Positions 35,863 through 44,831 of a stretch of 48,798 bases of DNA are shown piece by piece (position 1 is the stretch's first letter; every line of letters begins with the position of its first letter). Both the position numbers and the translations under genes were made by a program. Origin of the DNA: Flavobacteriales bacterium (GTDB lineage Bacteria > Bacteroidota > Bacteroidia > Flavobacteriales_D > Crocinitomicaceae); the NCBI GenBank assembly GCA_947500755.1, contig CANMTO010000015.1, forward strand, positions 1-48,798. Direction: 5' to 3'. The notes below the pieces were generated by a model that had not been told where the DNA came from, ran no database searches, and saw nothing but the letters and a program-made list of their open reading frames with translations.

Positions 35863-36686
35863 TCTTGGGATTGTTCTGGCTAACACCAACACGGGGATTT
35901 AGTCAGCTCATTAATCAACCACTTAACGTGGGTGGTAGCCAACCTTTTCTGAATCCACAACTCATTAAAGAAATGGGTATCCGTGAAATGCATGGTAAAA
36001 TTTACACCAAGCGTCCAAGTGATTTAATTCGCAACACGGATGGTTTTGTAGACTACAGATTCGATTCATTAGGTAACACCACATATACCTTGACCTATGT
36101 TCCTCACCATTCATTTAAAGATTCAATCGCTCATGTTTTTCAATATGATCAGCATTATTTAACCGATCATAGAACCGAAAGAAATACCGATTATTCCATT
36201 GAACAATTTGAATACTTGAATGGAAAACTTATAACTTCAGAGGAACGCATTGGATTGAAACAATCGCAAGAAGAAGTGACAACTCATTCTTTGGTTTATG
36301 ATTATATTAATCAATCGGATCAAGAGCTGATAACGATAAGCTATCAAGGAGGGAATCGATATCAGGAGGTAGTGAGAAGCTATGATTCAATAAACCGCAT
36401 AAGCAGCGAACAAATAAAGGAATACTTAACAGGCCTTATTAAAACTACCACCTATACCTATAATACCACAAATCAAATCGAAACAATTGAATGTATTGAT
36501 GAAACGGGAAAAATCACCTCCACCTGCATAGAATACGATTCAACAGGGGAAATTCAAGCCATTAAAACATATACCAATAGAAAACTAGCGTTAGAAAATC
36601 AAGTGATTTATAGCAATAGACAACTTTCGTCTGTGCTCATGTTAAATCACCAAACGCAACTGATGGAAATCATTAGATTTGATTAA
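35826..36686 (+). CDS. secreted protein with YD-repeat-like strands, unknown
   Basis: 286 residues. The start is TTG 35826 (or TTG 35832) inside the glyS 3' end; a signal peptide follows (IRCISIILGLFWLTPTRGFSQ). The mature part is made of short repeating beta units such as YRFDSLGNTTYTLTY, EQFEYLNGKLITSEE, RSYDSINRISSEQIKEY, YTYNTTNQIETIE and IEYDSTGEIQAIKTY, like RHS/YD repeats or an MORN-like solenoid. It lacks a sorting domain. No ATG is available near the N-terminus, and expression seems tied to glyS. Confidence 0.72.
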   Translation: MQLAFYIRCISIILGLFWLTPTRGFSQLINQPLNVGGSQPFLNPQLIKEMGIREMHGKIYTKRPSDLIRNTDGFVDYRFDSLGNTTYTLTYVPHHSFKDSIAHVFQYDQHYLTDHRTERNTDYSIEQFEYLNGKLITSEERIGLKQSQEEVTTHSLVYDYINQSDQELITISYQGGNRYQEVVRSYDSINRISSEQIKEYLTGLIKTTTYTYNTTNQIETIECIDETGKITSTCIEYDSTGEIQAIKTYTNRKLALENQVIYSNRQLSSVLMLNHQTQLMEIIRFD

Positions 36687-36790
36687 TTCCCTTTTTTGTT
36701 TCCGACAAAAAATGCAATTAAAAAGACTACCACTAAAAATGCAATCACCATAAAAAAGCTTGTGATTCCCGGGGCTTTTAAAAATACCAT
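36683..36790 (-). CDS. very small single-helix membrane protein
   Basis: 35 residues (MVFLKAPGITSFFMVIAF... ending VGNKKGN). One hydrophobic helix (about 12-29) with a Lys-rich C-terminus, oriented by the positive-inside rule with the C-terminus in the cytosol. The stop overlaps the convergent gene stop by 4 nt. TAACTTTT, a near -7 element, lies five bases before the ATG. No other gene occupies this gap. Function is unknown; similar tiny proteins occur as accessory subunits of membrane complexes. Confidence 0.5.
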   Translation of the reverse strand: MVFLKAPGITSFFMVIAFLVVVFLIAFFVGNKKGN

Positions 36791-36936
36791 ATGCTAAAAG
36801 TTATTATTATATTAAGTTATGTAAATTATGTTGACGCACTAGCGTCGATTTTCAAACACAATCATTTGTTTATCAAACATATAACCCCCTCGAATATCTC
36901 ATGCATAAAAGTGAAAAAATCATGGCTACTTATTTA

Positions 36937-36944
36937 TAACTTTG
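36937..36944 (+). promoter_or_regulatory. -7 promoter element of aspS
   Basis: TAACTTTG fully matches TAnnTTTG and lies 13 bases before ATG 36958. The bases upstream are A/T-rich; no TTG at the exact -33 position. The 36791-36936 gap otherwise shows only a small GACGC/GCGTC hairpin at 36833-36846. Confidence 0.5.
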
Positions 36945-36957
36945 CAGAAAAAAAATA

Positions 36958-38712
36958 ATGTTTCGAACGCATACCTGCGGTGAATTAAGAGCCGAGCACA
37001 TAGGAAAAGAAGTCACACTCAGTGGATGGGTACAAAAATCACGAGATCTAGGAGGTATGACCTTTATTGACCTTAGAGACCGTTACGGAATAACACAATT
37101 GGCATTCAATCTAGAAAAAGATCACGCCCTATGTTTGGAAGCGCGAAAACTTGGTCGCGAATTCGTAATTCAAGCAGTCGGTTCTGTTATTGAGCGTTCA
37201 AGCAAAAATCAACACTTAGCTACCGGACATATTGAAATCGAAGTGTCTTCGTTTCGCGTGCTCAATGCATCCAAAACGCCTCCATTTACCATTGAAGATC
37301 AAACCGACGGTGGCGATGAATTGCGTATGCAATACCGTTATTTAGACTTGCGACGCACCCCAGTTCAACAAAAACTAATCCTTCGCAATACGGTAGCCTT
37401 AGAAACTCGAAAGTACCTAGATAAGCTTGGCTTTATGGATGTGGAAACCCCGGTATTAATTAAATCTACCCCAGAAGGCGCGCGCGATTTTGTAGTGCCT
37501 AGCCGTATGAATCCCGGTCAGTTTTACGCCCTTCCCCAGTCCCCGCAAACCTTCAAGCAATTGCTCATGGTTTCCGGACTTGATCGCTACTACCAAATCG
37601 TGAAATGTTTCCGCGATGAGGATTTACGTGCGGACCGTCAACCGGAATTCACGCAGATCGATTGCGAGATGGCCTTTGTGGAGCAAGAAGACATTTTACA
37701 GGTTTTCGAAGGCTTAATTAAACACCTGTTTGCCGCGGTAAAAGGCATTGAGTTTAACGATCCTTTCCCTCGAATGACCTTTGACGAAGCCATTCATAGG
37801 TACGGGTCAGACAAGCCAGACTTACGTTTCGGTATGCAGTTCAACTATTTGAATGCACTCCAAGGAAACGGCTTTGCCATCTTTGATCAGGCAAAAACGG
37901 TTATCGGTATTGTGGTAGAAGGCGCAGCAGAATATACCCGCAAGCAATTAGATGAACTCACTGAATGGGTGAAACGACCACAAATTGGTGCCAAAGGCTT
38001 AGTGTATGTAAAATACAATGCAGACGGTAGCATCAAGTCTTCGGTTGATAAATTCTACAGCGAAGCGGACTTTCAAGCATTGGCCACCGCGCACAACATA
38101 AACGCCGGTGATTTGTTATTGGTATTGAGTGGGGAATTAGCCAAAACGCAAAAACAAATGAATGAACTTCGCCTTCATGTAGCGCAGCAACAAGGACTTC
38201 GAAACACAGGCGAATTTTGTCCGGTTTGGGTGTTGGATTTCCCCTTGTTAGAAAAAGACGAAGCATCAGGAAGGTACTTTGCGATGCATCACCCGTTTAC
38301 ATCACCGAAACCTGAAGACATTGCGCTCATGGATTCTAATCCCGGAGCCATTCGTGCGAATGCCTATGACTTGGCCATGAATGGTGTAGAATTAGGTGGA
38401 GGATCGATTCGAATTCATGACCGCACCTTACAAGAAAAGATGTTCTCCTTGCTTGGATTTACTCCGGAGCAAGCCCAAGATCAATTCGGCTTCTTAATGG
38501 GGGCATTTGAATACGGAGCGCCACCGCATGGCGGACTCGCCTTTGGCTTAGATCGTTTAGTAGCGACCATGTCGGGTGAAGAATCCATTCGTGATTTCAT
38601 TGCCTTCCCAAAAAACAACAGCGGTAGAGATACAATGATCGACGCGCCGTCCATGCTAGAACCTACTCAATTAACCGAATTAGGAATTAATTTACTCCCC
38701 AATGAACATTGA
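36958..38712 (+). CDS. aspS: aspartyl-tRNA synthetase, bacterial type
   Basis: 584 residues. It charges tRNA-Asp. The N-terminal OB-fold anticodon domain (about 1-110) includes [22 protein letters not shown]. The class II core has the [21 protein letters not shown] motif 2 and [13 protein letters not shown] motif 3, with the bacterial GAD insertion between (about 285-420). Length is normal for the bacterial form. Whether it also charges tRNA-Asn cannot be read here. It overlaps the DUF3050 gene by 11 nt. Confidence 0.97.
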   Translation: MFRTHTCGELRAEHIGKEVTLSGWVQKSRDLGGMTFIDLRDRYGITQLAFNLEKDHALCLEARKLGREFVIQAVGSVIERSSKNQHLATGHIEIEVSSFRVLNASKTPPFTIEDQTDGGDELRMQYRYLDLRRTPVQQKLILRNTVALETRKYLDKLGFMDVETPVLIKSTPEGARDFVVPSRMNPGQFYALPQSPQTFKQLLMVSGLDRYYQIVKCFRDEDLRADRQPEFTQIDCEMAFVEQEDILQVFEGLIKHLFAAVKGIEFNDPFPRMTFDEAIHRYGSDKPDLRFGMQFNYLNALQGNGFAIFDQAKTVIGIVVEGAAEYTRKQLDELTEWVKRPQIGAKGLVYVKYNADGSIKSSVDKFYSEADFQALATAHNINAGDLLLVLSGELAKTQKQMNELRLHVAQQQGLRNTGEFCPVWVLDFPLLEKDEASGRYFAMHHPFTSPKPEDIALMDSNPGAIRANAYDLAMNGVELGGGSIRIHDRTLQEKMFSLLGFTPEQAQDQFGFLMGAFEYGAPPHGGLAFGLDRLVATMSGEESIRDFIAFPKNNSGRDTMIDAPSMLEPTQLTELGINLLPNEH

Positions 38713-39478
38713 TCACTTGCAAGATCGAATTGCACCCTTGCGTGCCCAGTTAATTGAACACCCTGTATACCAGCAAATTGCTACGGAAGAAGAATTGAAG
38801 GCCTTTACGGAAGAACATGTCTTTGCCGTATGGGATTTTATGAGTTTGCTCAAGAGTCTTCAACAGCACCTTACCTGTGTCCAAGTGCCTTGGATGCCTA
38901 CAAAAAATAAAGAAACACGTCGGTTTATCAATGAAATTGTCGTGGGCGAAGAGAGTGATTTTGATGCTTCAGGAAAGACCATGAGCCATTTTGAGATGTA
39001 TCTACAGGCGATGCAATCGATGGGAGCGAACACCCAAGAAATGGGGCGATTCATTGAAATAATTTCAAGCAAAGTGCCTATAGCAGAAGCGCTAGATGCG
39101 TGTGCGATTAATCCGGAAACGAAGGCTTTTGTTCGCTTTACTTTTTCGATCATTCAGCGCGGAAAAATCCATGAAATTGCCTCCGTATTTACCTTTGGTC
39201 GCGAGGATTTAATTCCAGAAATGTTTATTGAAATGGTTAAAGAATTAAAGGCTAATCACGAGTCAACACTAAATGATTTTCTATTTTATTTAGAGCGCCA
39301 CATTGAAGTAGACGGCGAAGACCATGGGCCGCTTTCCTTGAAATTAATGGACGAGGTATGCGCAGGGGACGCCACCAAATGGGAAGAAGCAACCCAAGTA
39401 GCCGAGGAGGCTTTGCGCATGCGAATTCACTTATGGGATGGCGTGGTAAGAAAAGCCTCAACCTTAGTAAATGCGTAA
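38702..39478 (+). CDS. DUF3050 family protein, haem-oxygenase-like fold
   Basis: 258 residues, all-helical, with no signal. It matches DUF3050: the N-terminal [48 protein letters not shown], and C-terminal [20 protein letters not shown]. Candidate metal or cofactor residues are H39, E83/E84, H96, H200 and H208. The fold is shared with TenA, PqqC and the haem-oxygenase-like di-iron oxidases, so an oxidase role is possible but not shown. It overlaps aspS by 11 nt and is followed by two large palindromes. Confidence 0.85.
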   Translation: MNIDHLQDRIAPLRAQLIEHPVYQQIATEEELKAFTEEHVFAVWDFMSLLKSLQQHLTCVQVPWMPTKNKETRRFINEIVVGEESDFDASGKTMSHFEMYLQAMQSMGANTQEMGRFIEIISSKVPIAEALDACAINPETKAFVRFTFSIIQRGKIHEIASVFTFGREDLIPEMFIEMVKELKANHESTLNDFLFYLERHIEVDGEDHGPLSLKLMDEVCAGDATKWEEATQVAEEALRMRIHLWDGVVRKASTLVNA

Positions 39479-39483
39479 ACGTT

Positions 39484-39516
39484 CTGTTGCACGGGATTTA
39501 AAATCCCGTGCAACAG
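39484..39516. repeat. long perfect palindrome, first of a pair
   Basis: CTGTTGCACGGGATTT (39484-39499), one base, then its exact reverse complement (39501-39516): 16-bp arms. It is far longer than needed for a terminator and has no T-run. It lies between the convergent DUF3050 and ygiQ genes, five bases past the stop. Confidence 0.85.
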
Positions 39517-39521
39517 AGCAT

Positions 39522-39551
39522 CCTGGGTGCGGGTTTAGACCCGCACCCAGG
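39522..39551. repeat. long perfect palindrome, second of a pair
   Basis: CCTGGGTGCGGGT (39522-39534), loop TTAG, ACCCGCACCCAGG (39539-39551): 13-bp perfect arms, GC-rich in an AT-rich genome. It starts six bases after the first palindrome. AAAAA follows on the plus strand, so a terminator in minus orientation is not supported. The pair resembles REP/BIME-type elements. Confidence 0.85.
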
Positions 39552-39574
39552 AAAAACTCACACTTGCAAAATCA

Positions 39575-41458
39575 CTACCGCCCCCTGCGCTTGGCTAACC
39601 ACGGAGGAAGTTGTTTTTCTTGCGGGCGTTCCACTAATTTTTGACTTAAATCCGCGCGTCCGGCTCGTTTTAATCGGCTTGAAATCCATTCTTGGTTTTC
39701 GCGCTTGTACCAGAAAAAATAACGATTCTGGTTCTTTTTCTCTTCCGGTGATTTTGCCGTAAATACAGGTTTCAAGGTGTACGGATGCAAGCCGGTATAA
39801 TAAATTACCTCAGCCACGGTCATTGGTGTAGGGGTAAAATCCTGTACTTGCTCCAATTTAAAGCCCATGTCCTTGGTTTCGGCCGCTAATTCAGCCATGT
39901 CCGTTTCCTCACACCCCGGATGGGAGGAGATGAAATATGGGATCAAGGGTTGATTCAAGTTATGCTTGGCAGAAATGGCCTCGTATTTATCCTTGAACTG
40001 GTGGAAATACTTAAAGGGGGGCTTTCGCATCATGCGCAAGGTATTGTCGGCGGTGTGTTCAGGCGCTACTTTCAATCGACCGCTTACGTGACGTGTTACG
40101 ACTTGCTCCAAGTATTCGTCGTGGTTTCCGTCTTCGTTGTTCTTGTTAAAGTCATCCACTAATAAGTCATAGCGAATTCCAGACCCCACAAAAGCTTTTT
40201 TGATTTTAGGATGGGCATCAATCTTGCGATACAACTCGGTCATGGGTTTATGCGAGGTATCCAGGTTATTGCAAATCACAGGATGAATGCAACTTGGCGC
40301 TACACACCGGGCACAGATGCTTTCGTCTTTGCCTTTCATTTTATACATGTTGGCCGAGGGTCCGCCCACATCCGATAAATACCCTTTAAAATCTGGGTGT
40401 GCTGCAATTTCCTCTAATTCCTTCATAATGGAACCCTCACTGCGAGAGGCAATGAATTTCCCTTGATGCGCGGAAATCGTACAAAAACTGCACCCCCCAA
40501 AACATCCGCGGTGAATGTTCAAGGAAAACTTGATCATTTCATAGGCGGGGATTGTCCCACGCTTCTTATACTTTGGATGGGGTAAGCGGGTGTAGGGCAA
40601 TTCAAACGAAGCATCGATTTCGTTTTCCGTCATGGTTGGATACGGCGGATTCACCACCAGGCGTTGATTCCCCACTTCTTGCAAAATACGGTTTGCATTC
40701 AGTTTATTGGATTCTACCTCCACAATTTTAAAATTGGAGGCATAGGCCACCTTGTCTTTCAAGCATTCTTCGTGGCTTGCCAAAGAAACCGTTTCCCAGT
40801 GTTTATTTTTTAATACGTCTTCCTCCTTGTCATGCACGTATGCAATTTGTGGCAAGGTGCGAATTTGTTCGAAGGGAACTCCTTTTTTCAAAAGCTTAAG
40901 GAAGGTACGCAAGGGTTGTTCCCCCATGCCATAGACTAAGGCATCTGCTTTGCTGTCCACTAAAATGGATGGAAAAAGCTTATCTGCCCAATAGTCGTAA
41001 TGTGTTACCCGCCGTAAAGAGGCTTCAATACCTCCCAATAACACGGGAACATCCGGAAAAAGTTCTTTTAGGATGTTTGAATACACGGTGCTGGCATAAT
41101 CGGGACGAAATCCGGCTACGCCGCCCGGGGTGTAGGCATCTGTTGAACGCAAGCGTTTACCTGCGGTGTAATGATTCACCATGGAATCCATGCATCCAGC
41201 AGTAACCCCAAAGAAATATTTTGGTTTTCCGAGTTTCTTGAAATCACGCAAATCGTCTCGCCAGTTCGGTTGAGCAATGATGCCAATGCGAAAGCCTTCG
41301 TCTTCAATGATGCGACCAATCACCGCAGTTCCAAAGGAAGGATGATCAACGTAAGCATCACCAGAAATTAAAATAACATCAAAGGCATCCCACCCACGCT
41401 TTTCAGCTTCTTTGAGTGATAAGGGCAACCAATCGGAAAGTGGACGTTCACTGAGCAT
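39575..41458 (-). CDS. YgiQ-family radical SAM protein
   Basis: 627 residues. The radical SAM cluster motif is C319-xxx-C323-xx-C326 in HRGCFGGCSFCTISAHQG. The N-terminal cobalamin-binding-like domain of the family is present (about 25-200: DVILISGDAYVDHPSFGTAVIGRI, FFGVTAGCMDSMVNHYTA). The C-terminus has VAPEHTADNTLRMMRKPPF and the FTPTPMTVAEVIYYTGLHP block. The family is widespread, but its reaction is not established. Length is close to the usual 600-700. A -7 element lies four bases upstream of ATG 41458. Confidence 0.95.
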   Translation of the reverse strand: MLSERPLSDWLPLSLKEAEKRGWDAFDVILISGDAYVDHPSFGTAVIGRIIEDEGFRIGIIAQPNWRDDLRDFKKLGKPKYFFGVTAGCMDSMVNHYTAGKRLRSTDAYTPGGVAGFRPDYASTVYSNILKELFPDVPVLLGGIEASLRRVTHYDYWADKLFPSILVDSKADALVYGMGEQPLRTFLKLLKKGVPFEQIRTLPQIAYVHDKEEDVLKNKHWETVSLASHEECLKDKVAYASNFKIVEVESNKLNANRILQEVGNQRLVVNPPYPTMTENEIDASFELPYTRLPHPKYKKRGTIPAYEMIKFSLNIHRGCFGGCSFCTISAHQGKFIASRSEGSIMKELEEIAAHPDFKGYLSDVGGPSANMYKMKGKDESICARCVAPSCIHPVICNNLDTSHKPMTELYRKIDAHPKIKKAFVGSGIRYDLLVDDFNKNNEDGNHDEYLEQVVTRHVSGRLKVAPEHTADNTLRMMRKPPFKYFHQFKDKYEAISAKHNLNQPLIPYFISSHPGCEETDMAELAAETKDMGFKLEQVQDFTPTPMTVAEVIYYTGLHPYTLKPVFTAKSPEEKKNQNRYFFWYKRENQEWISSRLKRAGRADLSQKLVERPQEKQLPPWLAKRRGR

Positions 41459-41462
41459 GGTA

Positions 41463-41470
41463 CAAAAATA
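41463..41470 (-). promoter_or_regulatory. -7 promoter element of ygiQ, four bases before ATG
   Basis: The minus strand reads TATTTTTG, then TACC, then ATG 41458. The element-plus-spacer pattern is almost identical to that of the ABC exporter at 18314 (TACTTTTG, TACC, ATG). A leaderless transcript is predicted. Confidence 0.55.
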
Positions 41471-41500
41471 CGCAAAGAGATTTGTAAACTCCTAGAAGAC

Positions 41501-42844
41501 CTAATCTCCGATGGTAACTTTGATTGTTTGGGGTTGCGTCCCTTCGCCAATTTGTATTAGATAATGACCGCTGTACAAGGTACTTACATCAAAATAGGCA
41601 ATTGTGCTTCCTTGAAAAATTGTTTTTTCAGCGATCAATTTACCATTTAAATCTACTAGTTTCAAGGCAACATCTGTTTTAATTAAATCGCTAAGTTGCA
41701 CGATAAGCACATCATTGCTTGGATTTGGAAAAACCTTGACATCAACAGGTGTGTTTTCAGAAAGTTCGTTGCTTGGATTATACACCGTAACCGTTTCGGT
41801 AATGGTGTTTACTTTGGCGCCTGTTTTTGTGCCATAAAAAGTGGGGCCAACTACATACGGATAAGCAGAGTTCCAATTTGCATCTACCGTTGCAAAGTAG
41901 CAATAAATACCATTGGGATATTCTGGCGTAACACAAAAACGCCCGTTGTGAACGTCTAAATAATCTTGCCCTGCATTTGAAATATACTCATAATCTTCTC
42001 GAAAATAACCTAAAGGGTAGGTAGCAGAAACAGGTGGGCCAGCCGTTACAGCCGTTCCATTGGAATAAGTAGTACGCGTTGAAATATTACGCAATTGGTA
42101 ACTAGATTTCATTCGTGTGATTCCACCCGTTCCGTTTGTATTTGCATAGCCATATGCGCCATAAATCGGGAAGCCATCGTATGCATAACCAATTAAGGGT
42201 GAATGTTGCATGGCATTGATTAAATACAAGCCATCAGCAGCATAAATATCACAAATATTAGAAATAACAGTTAGGTCTAAATTAAAAGCACTAGGATTTT
42301 GATGGTGGTGATAATTACCCATCGCAGGGTGTCCTTTAGCACAATCGAATCCTACTTTTTCTGCAGGAATAGCGTCTCTATTCCAGACGCCATCACCCAT
42401 TCCGCCTAAAGGTCCACCAGCAAGTGCATTTGTTGAATTCTTCCAAGAAACACCATCTCGGTAATCAAATAAAGCGACACCATTAATAAAAATACCGATG
42501 TTTCCTCCATTGGTATTTGTTGGATTTCCGATATTTTGAACTGGATTCAAAGAAATCTTAAAAATTGCATTTTGATTGGTGGCAAGTGACGGATTTCCAT
42601 CCAAGAAAGGTCCCGTAATGTAAGAAGGTACTCCGGTGGTAGACACATAAACCCAATTGGCAGAATATTGCACTTGTTGCACATTGGCTAGCACAGCATC
42701 AATAATTGGGGTGGGATTTCCTTGAACATAATGGCGCCCGGTGGTACCGTCGGTATTAAGTAACCAGTTAGTGATTGCAGGATTTAATTGTGCTTTAGCA
42801 CCAAAAGCAAACAGAAATAGGGATAAAAAGGTCGATTTTTTCAT
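41501..42844 (-). CDS. YHYH-domain protein with T9SS sorting domain
   Basis: 447 residues. Signal peptide 1-18 (ends FGAKA). The YHYH domain (about 140-340) has the motif as YHHH in GNYHHHQNPSAFN, with IGYAYDGFPIYGAYGY and DYLDVHNGRFCVTPEYPNGIYCYFAT. The last 80 residues are a T9SS type A sorting domain (VFPNPSNDVLIVQL ... YSGHYLIQIGEG). The YHYH family is found in secreted proteins of marine bacteria, with unknown function; the His-rich motif suggests metal binding. It is downstream of the rhodopsin gene but separated by a terminator. Confidence 0.9.
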   Translation of the reverse strand: MKKSTFLSLFLFAFGAKAQLNPAITNWLLNTDGTTGRHYVQGNPTPIIDAVLANVQQVQYSANWVYVSTTGVPSYITGPFLDGNPSLATNQNAIFKISLNPVQNIGNPTNTNGGNIGIFINGVALFDYRDGVSWKNSTNALAGGPLGGMGDGVWNRDAIPAEKVGFDCAKGHPAMGNYHHHQNPSAFNLDLTVISNICDIYAADGLYLINAMQHSPLIGYAYDGFPIYGAYGYANTNGTGGITRMKSSYQLRNISTRTTYSNGTAVTAGPPVSATYPLGYFREDYEYISNAGQDYLDVHNGRFCVTPEYPNGIYCYFATVDANWNSAYPYVVGPTFYGTKTGAKVNTITETVTVYNPSNELSENTPVDVKVFPNPSNDVLIVQLSDLIKTDVALKLVDLNGKLIAEKTIFQGSTIAYFDVSTLYSGHYLIQIGEGTQPQTIKVTIGD

Positions 42845-42907
42845 AATAGAGGTTTAATGTACAAGATGTTAGTTGCCTAAAGGCAAAAATACTTGTGCAA
42901 GGGTACT

Positions 42908-42936
42908 AAAAAAAGAAAAGGGGGATCGCTCCCCCT
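42908..42936 (-). terminator. rho-independent terminator of the rhodopsin gene
   Basis: AGGGGGA (42919-42925), loop TCGC, TCCCCCT (42930-42936). On the minus strand the hairpin is followed by TTTTCTTTTTTT. It lies 25 bases after the rhodopsin stop and makes that gene a single transcript. Confidence 0.9.
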
Positions 42937-42960
42937 AAACTAAAACTAACTTTTAAAATA

Positions 42961-43692
42961 TTAGTCGTTAGAATCAGATTTTGCCAACGTGTAGATGACC
43001 AAACCAAAACCAATTTTGTTAATTGCATCAGCAATGTTGTACACGATATCCATGGCTACTGCTGCATCTTTGGGATCTGAAACAAACGTCATTCCAAACA
43101 ATCCACCTGGAGTTCCAAGAATGTATCCTAATGGATAAATCGCCCAACCTACCAATACAAACCATGCTAAGATACGTGTAGCTTTAGCAACAGATGGACC
43201 TGCTGTTTGAGCCAAATTCGCTACTTCACCAAACCAGATAAGGTATGCGATGTAGAAATAAGCTGCACCAGAGATAACTCCCCAAAGTACACTGTGGGCA
43301 CGATCCATTGTTTCACCAAAATAACCAGTAATTAACATAACCACAGAGGCAAAGATTAATTTCCAAAGTAAGCCGATTTTAGCACCTGCTTTTTTGGTGA
43401 TTAGGTAAAATTCAACGCACATTAACGGAACGGTTAAAATCCAATCTACATATCGAAAGAATGTAGGTGATTCACCCGTCTCAAGATTATAACTTCTCAT
43501 GTAGTAGTAATGTACTGCTGCAATGAATGTTATTAGTCCTGAAACTAAAACTGAAGTTCTCCATTTTTGAGGTACATTGTTTAACTCAAAAAAGAAAAAT
43601 ACGGATGCGGCCATCATGGCCATGGTGCCGATAAAAAACGTAAACGCTACGTAATTGTCTTGCGCTATCGGCGTAATTGTTGATAATAACAT
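42961..43692 (-). CDS. proteorhodopsin, green-type light-driven proton pump
   Basis: 243 residues with seven helices. Helix C reads R80-Y-V-D83-W-I-L-T87-V-P-L-M91-C-V-E94-F-Y, giving the D-T-E triad of proton pumps (D97, T101, E108 in proteorhodopsin numbering). M91 is at tuning position 105; Met there is typical of flavobacterial green-absorbing forms. H61 matches H75 and K226 in NIADAINKIGFG is the retinal Schiff-base lysine. G138 in SVLWGVISG aligns with F152 of proteorhodopsin, the fenestration glycine of xanthorhodopsin, so a carotenoid antenna is possible. No retinal or carotenoid gene is adjacent. A terminator follows directly. Confidence 0.97.
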   Translation of the reverse strand: MLLSTITPIAQDNYVAFTFFIGTMAMMAASVFFFFELNNVPQKWRTSVLVSGLITFIAAVHYYYMRSYNLETGESPTFFRYVDWILTVPLMCVEFYLITKKAGAKIGLLWKLIFASVVMLITGYFGETMDRAHSVLWGVISGAAYFYIAYLIWFGEVANLAQTAGPSVAKATRILAWFVLVGWAIYPLGYILGTPGGLFGMTFVSDPKDAAVAMDIVYNIADAINKIGFGLVIYTLAKSDSND

Positions 43693-43817
43693 AAAAAAAA
43701 GTATTAATTTCCCCTACTCTTTAAATTGGATTTTCGGGATCCTCCAAAATTTTACAAAAGTTTAACAATAATAATAAATTTTTGTTTAAACCTGGTTAAA
43801 AAAAACTAAACATTTTT

Positions 43818-44831
43818 TTATTTTCGAGGAAACCTAAACGCTTGATTGAAAAGGAATTGCTTATCTGATAAAGTTTTCAGAAAAGAAAGTAAATCTTTTT
43901 GCTCATTTACATTCAGTGTAATTTTTTTTTGCGTTAACTCTCTACTTTTTGGTTTTTGCCAATTGGATGAGTTTGCATAGTGTGCAAGTACCTCCTTTAA
44001 TTTGGAAATGCGACCATCGTGCATGTATGGAAAACTGTATTCAATGTTTCGGAGAGTCGGAACTCTAAATAAATACGCATCCGACGCCTTTCCTGTTATC
44101 ATTGCCCTTCCAGAATCAATGATTTGTTTATTCGGGCCAATCCCATTGGCTTTAAATTCGAAGTTGGTGAACAAAGGAGCCGTATGACACTGATTACAAT
44201 GTTTAATAAATAAGGAGTACCCTCGTCGTTCTTGCGCGTTGAAGTTGCTTTCTTTACGAAGCACACTGTCGTACTTACTATTCGAGGAAACCAAAGAAAC
44301 CGTAAATTGACCCAAGGCTTTTAAGAGGTGGTTTGTTTGAATTGGATCGGCGCCAAACACCTTCATGAATTCGGTTTTGTAATACCTGTTGCGGTTCAGT
44401 TTTTTGAGCACCCCTTCCAGTGTTTCCCCCATTTCATCCGGGTGCGTTATAGGATTGATGGCTTGCCCATTTAAATTAAGTACGCCTCCATCCCAATGTA
44501 ACGTTGGATACCATGCCAAATTCATTAATCCTGGCGCGTTACGTTTACCAATCCTTGAGTTAATGCCATGGCTTGTGGGATGATCCACATGTGCAAATGC
44601 GGTATATTGCAAATGGCAAGATGCACAGGAAACCGTTGAATCCTGCGAGAGTATGGGGTCGTAAAATAAGGCTCGGCCAAGATTAAATCCTTCAAGAGTA
44701 AGCGGATTGTCATCGAAATTATACAAGGGCTTGGGCCATTTTTCTGGACGATAAAACAAGCCGTCTTCGGGCAGTACCATCAGGGAAATTAAGCCAAGGC
44801 AAGCAACGAAAAGAAATCCCCAAGTTTTCAT
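43818..44831 (-). CDS. MbnH-like dihaem protein of the MauG/cytochrome c peroxidase family
   Basis: 337 residues with an N-terminal signal or anchor (about 4-20). Two c-type haem motifs: C69-A-S-C72-H73 and C212-N-Q-C215-H216, in the family layout (GRALFYDPILSQDSTVSCASCH, later KANGIGPN and FRVPTLRNIEYSFPYMHDGRI). MauG-family members oxidise protein tryptophans or reduce peroxide. Because the MbnP-like gene lies directly upstream with an ATGA overlap, the MbnH role (oxidising a Trp of MbnP to kynurenine to make a copper site) is the best inference; a simple peroxidase is the alternative. It is the last gene of the sigma-factor operon. Confidence 0.88.
   Translation of the reverse strand: MKTWGFLFVACLGLISLMVLPEDGLFYRPEKWPKPLYNFDDNPLTLEGFNLGRALFYDPILSQDSTVSCASCHLQYTAFAHVDHPTSHGINSRIGKRNAPGLMNLAWYPTLHWDGGVLNLNGQAINPITHPDEMGETLEGVLKKLNRNRYYKTEFMKVFGADPIQTNHLLKALGQFTVSLVSSNSKYDSVLRKESNFNAQERRGYSLFIKHCNQCHTAPLFTNFEFKANGIGPNKQIIDSGRAMITGKASDAYLFRVPTLRNIEYSFPYMHDGRISKLKEVLAHYANSSNWQKPKSRELTQKKITLNVNEQKDLLSFLKTLSDKQFLFNQAFRFPRK

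Noticed and set aside
36833..36846. GACGC-ACTA-GCGTC hairpin before aspS as a terminator or T-box-like element
   Set aside because: The stem is only 5 bp without a T-run, and no gene ends just upstream in that direction.
42961..43692. Sodium- or chloride-pumping rhodopsin
   Set aside because: The helix C triad is D-T-E, not NDQ or NTQ, so it is a proton pump.
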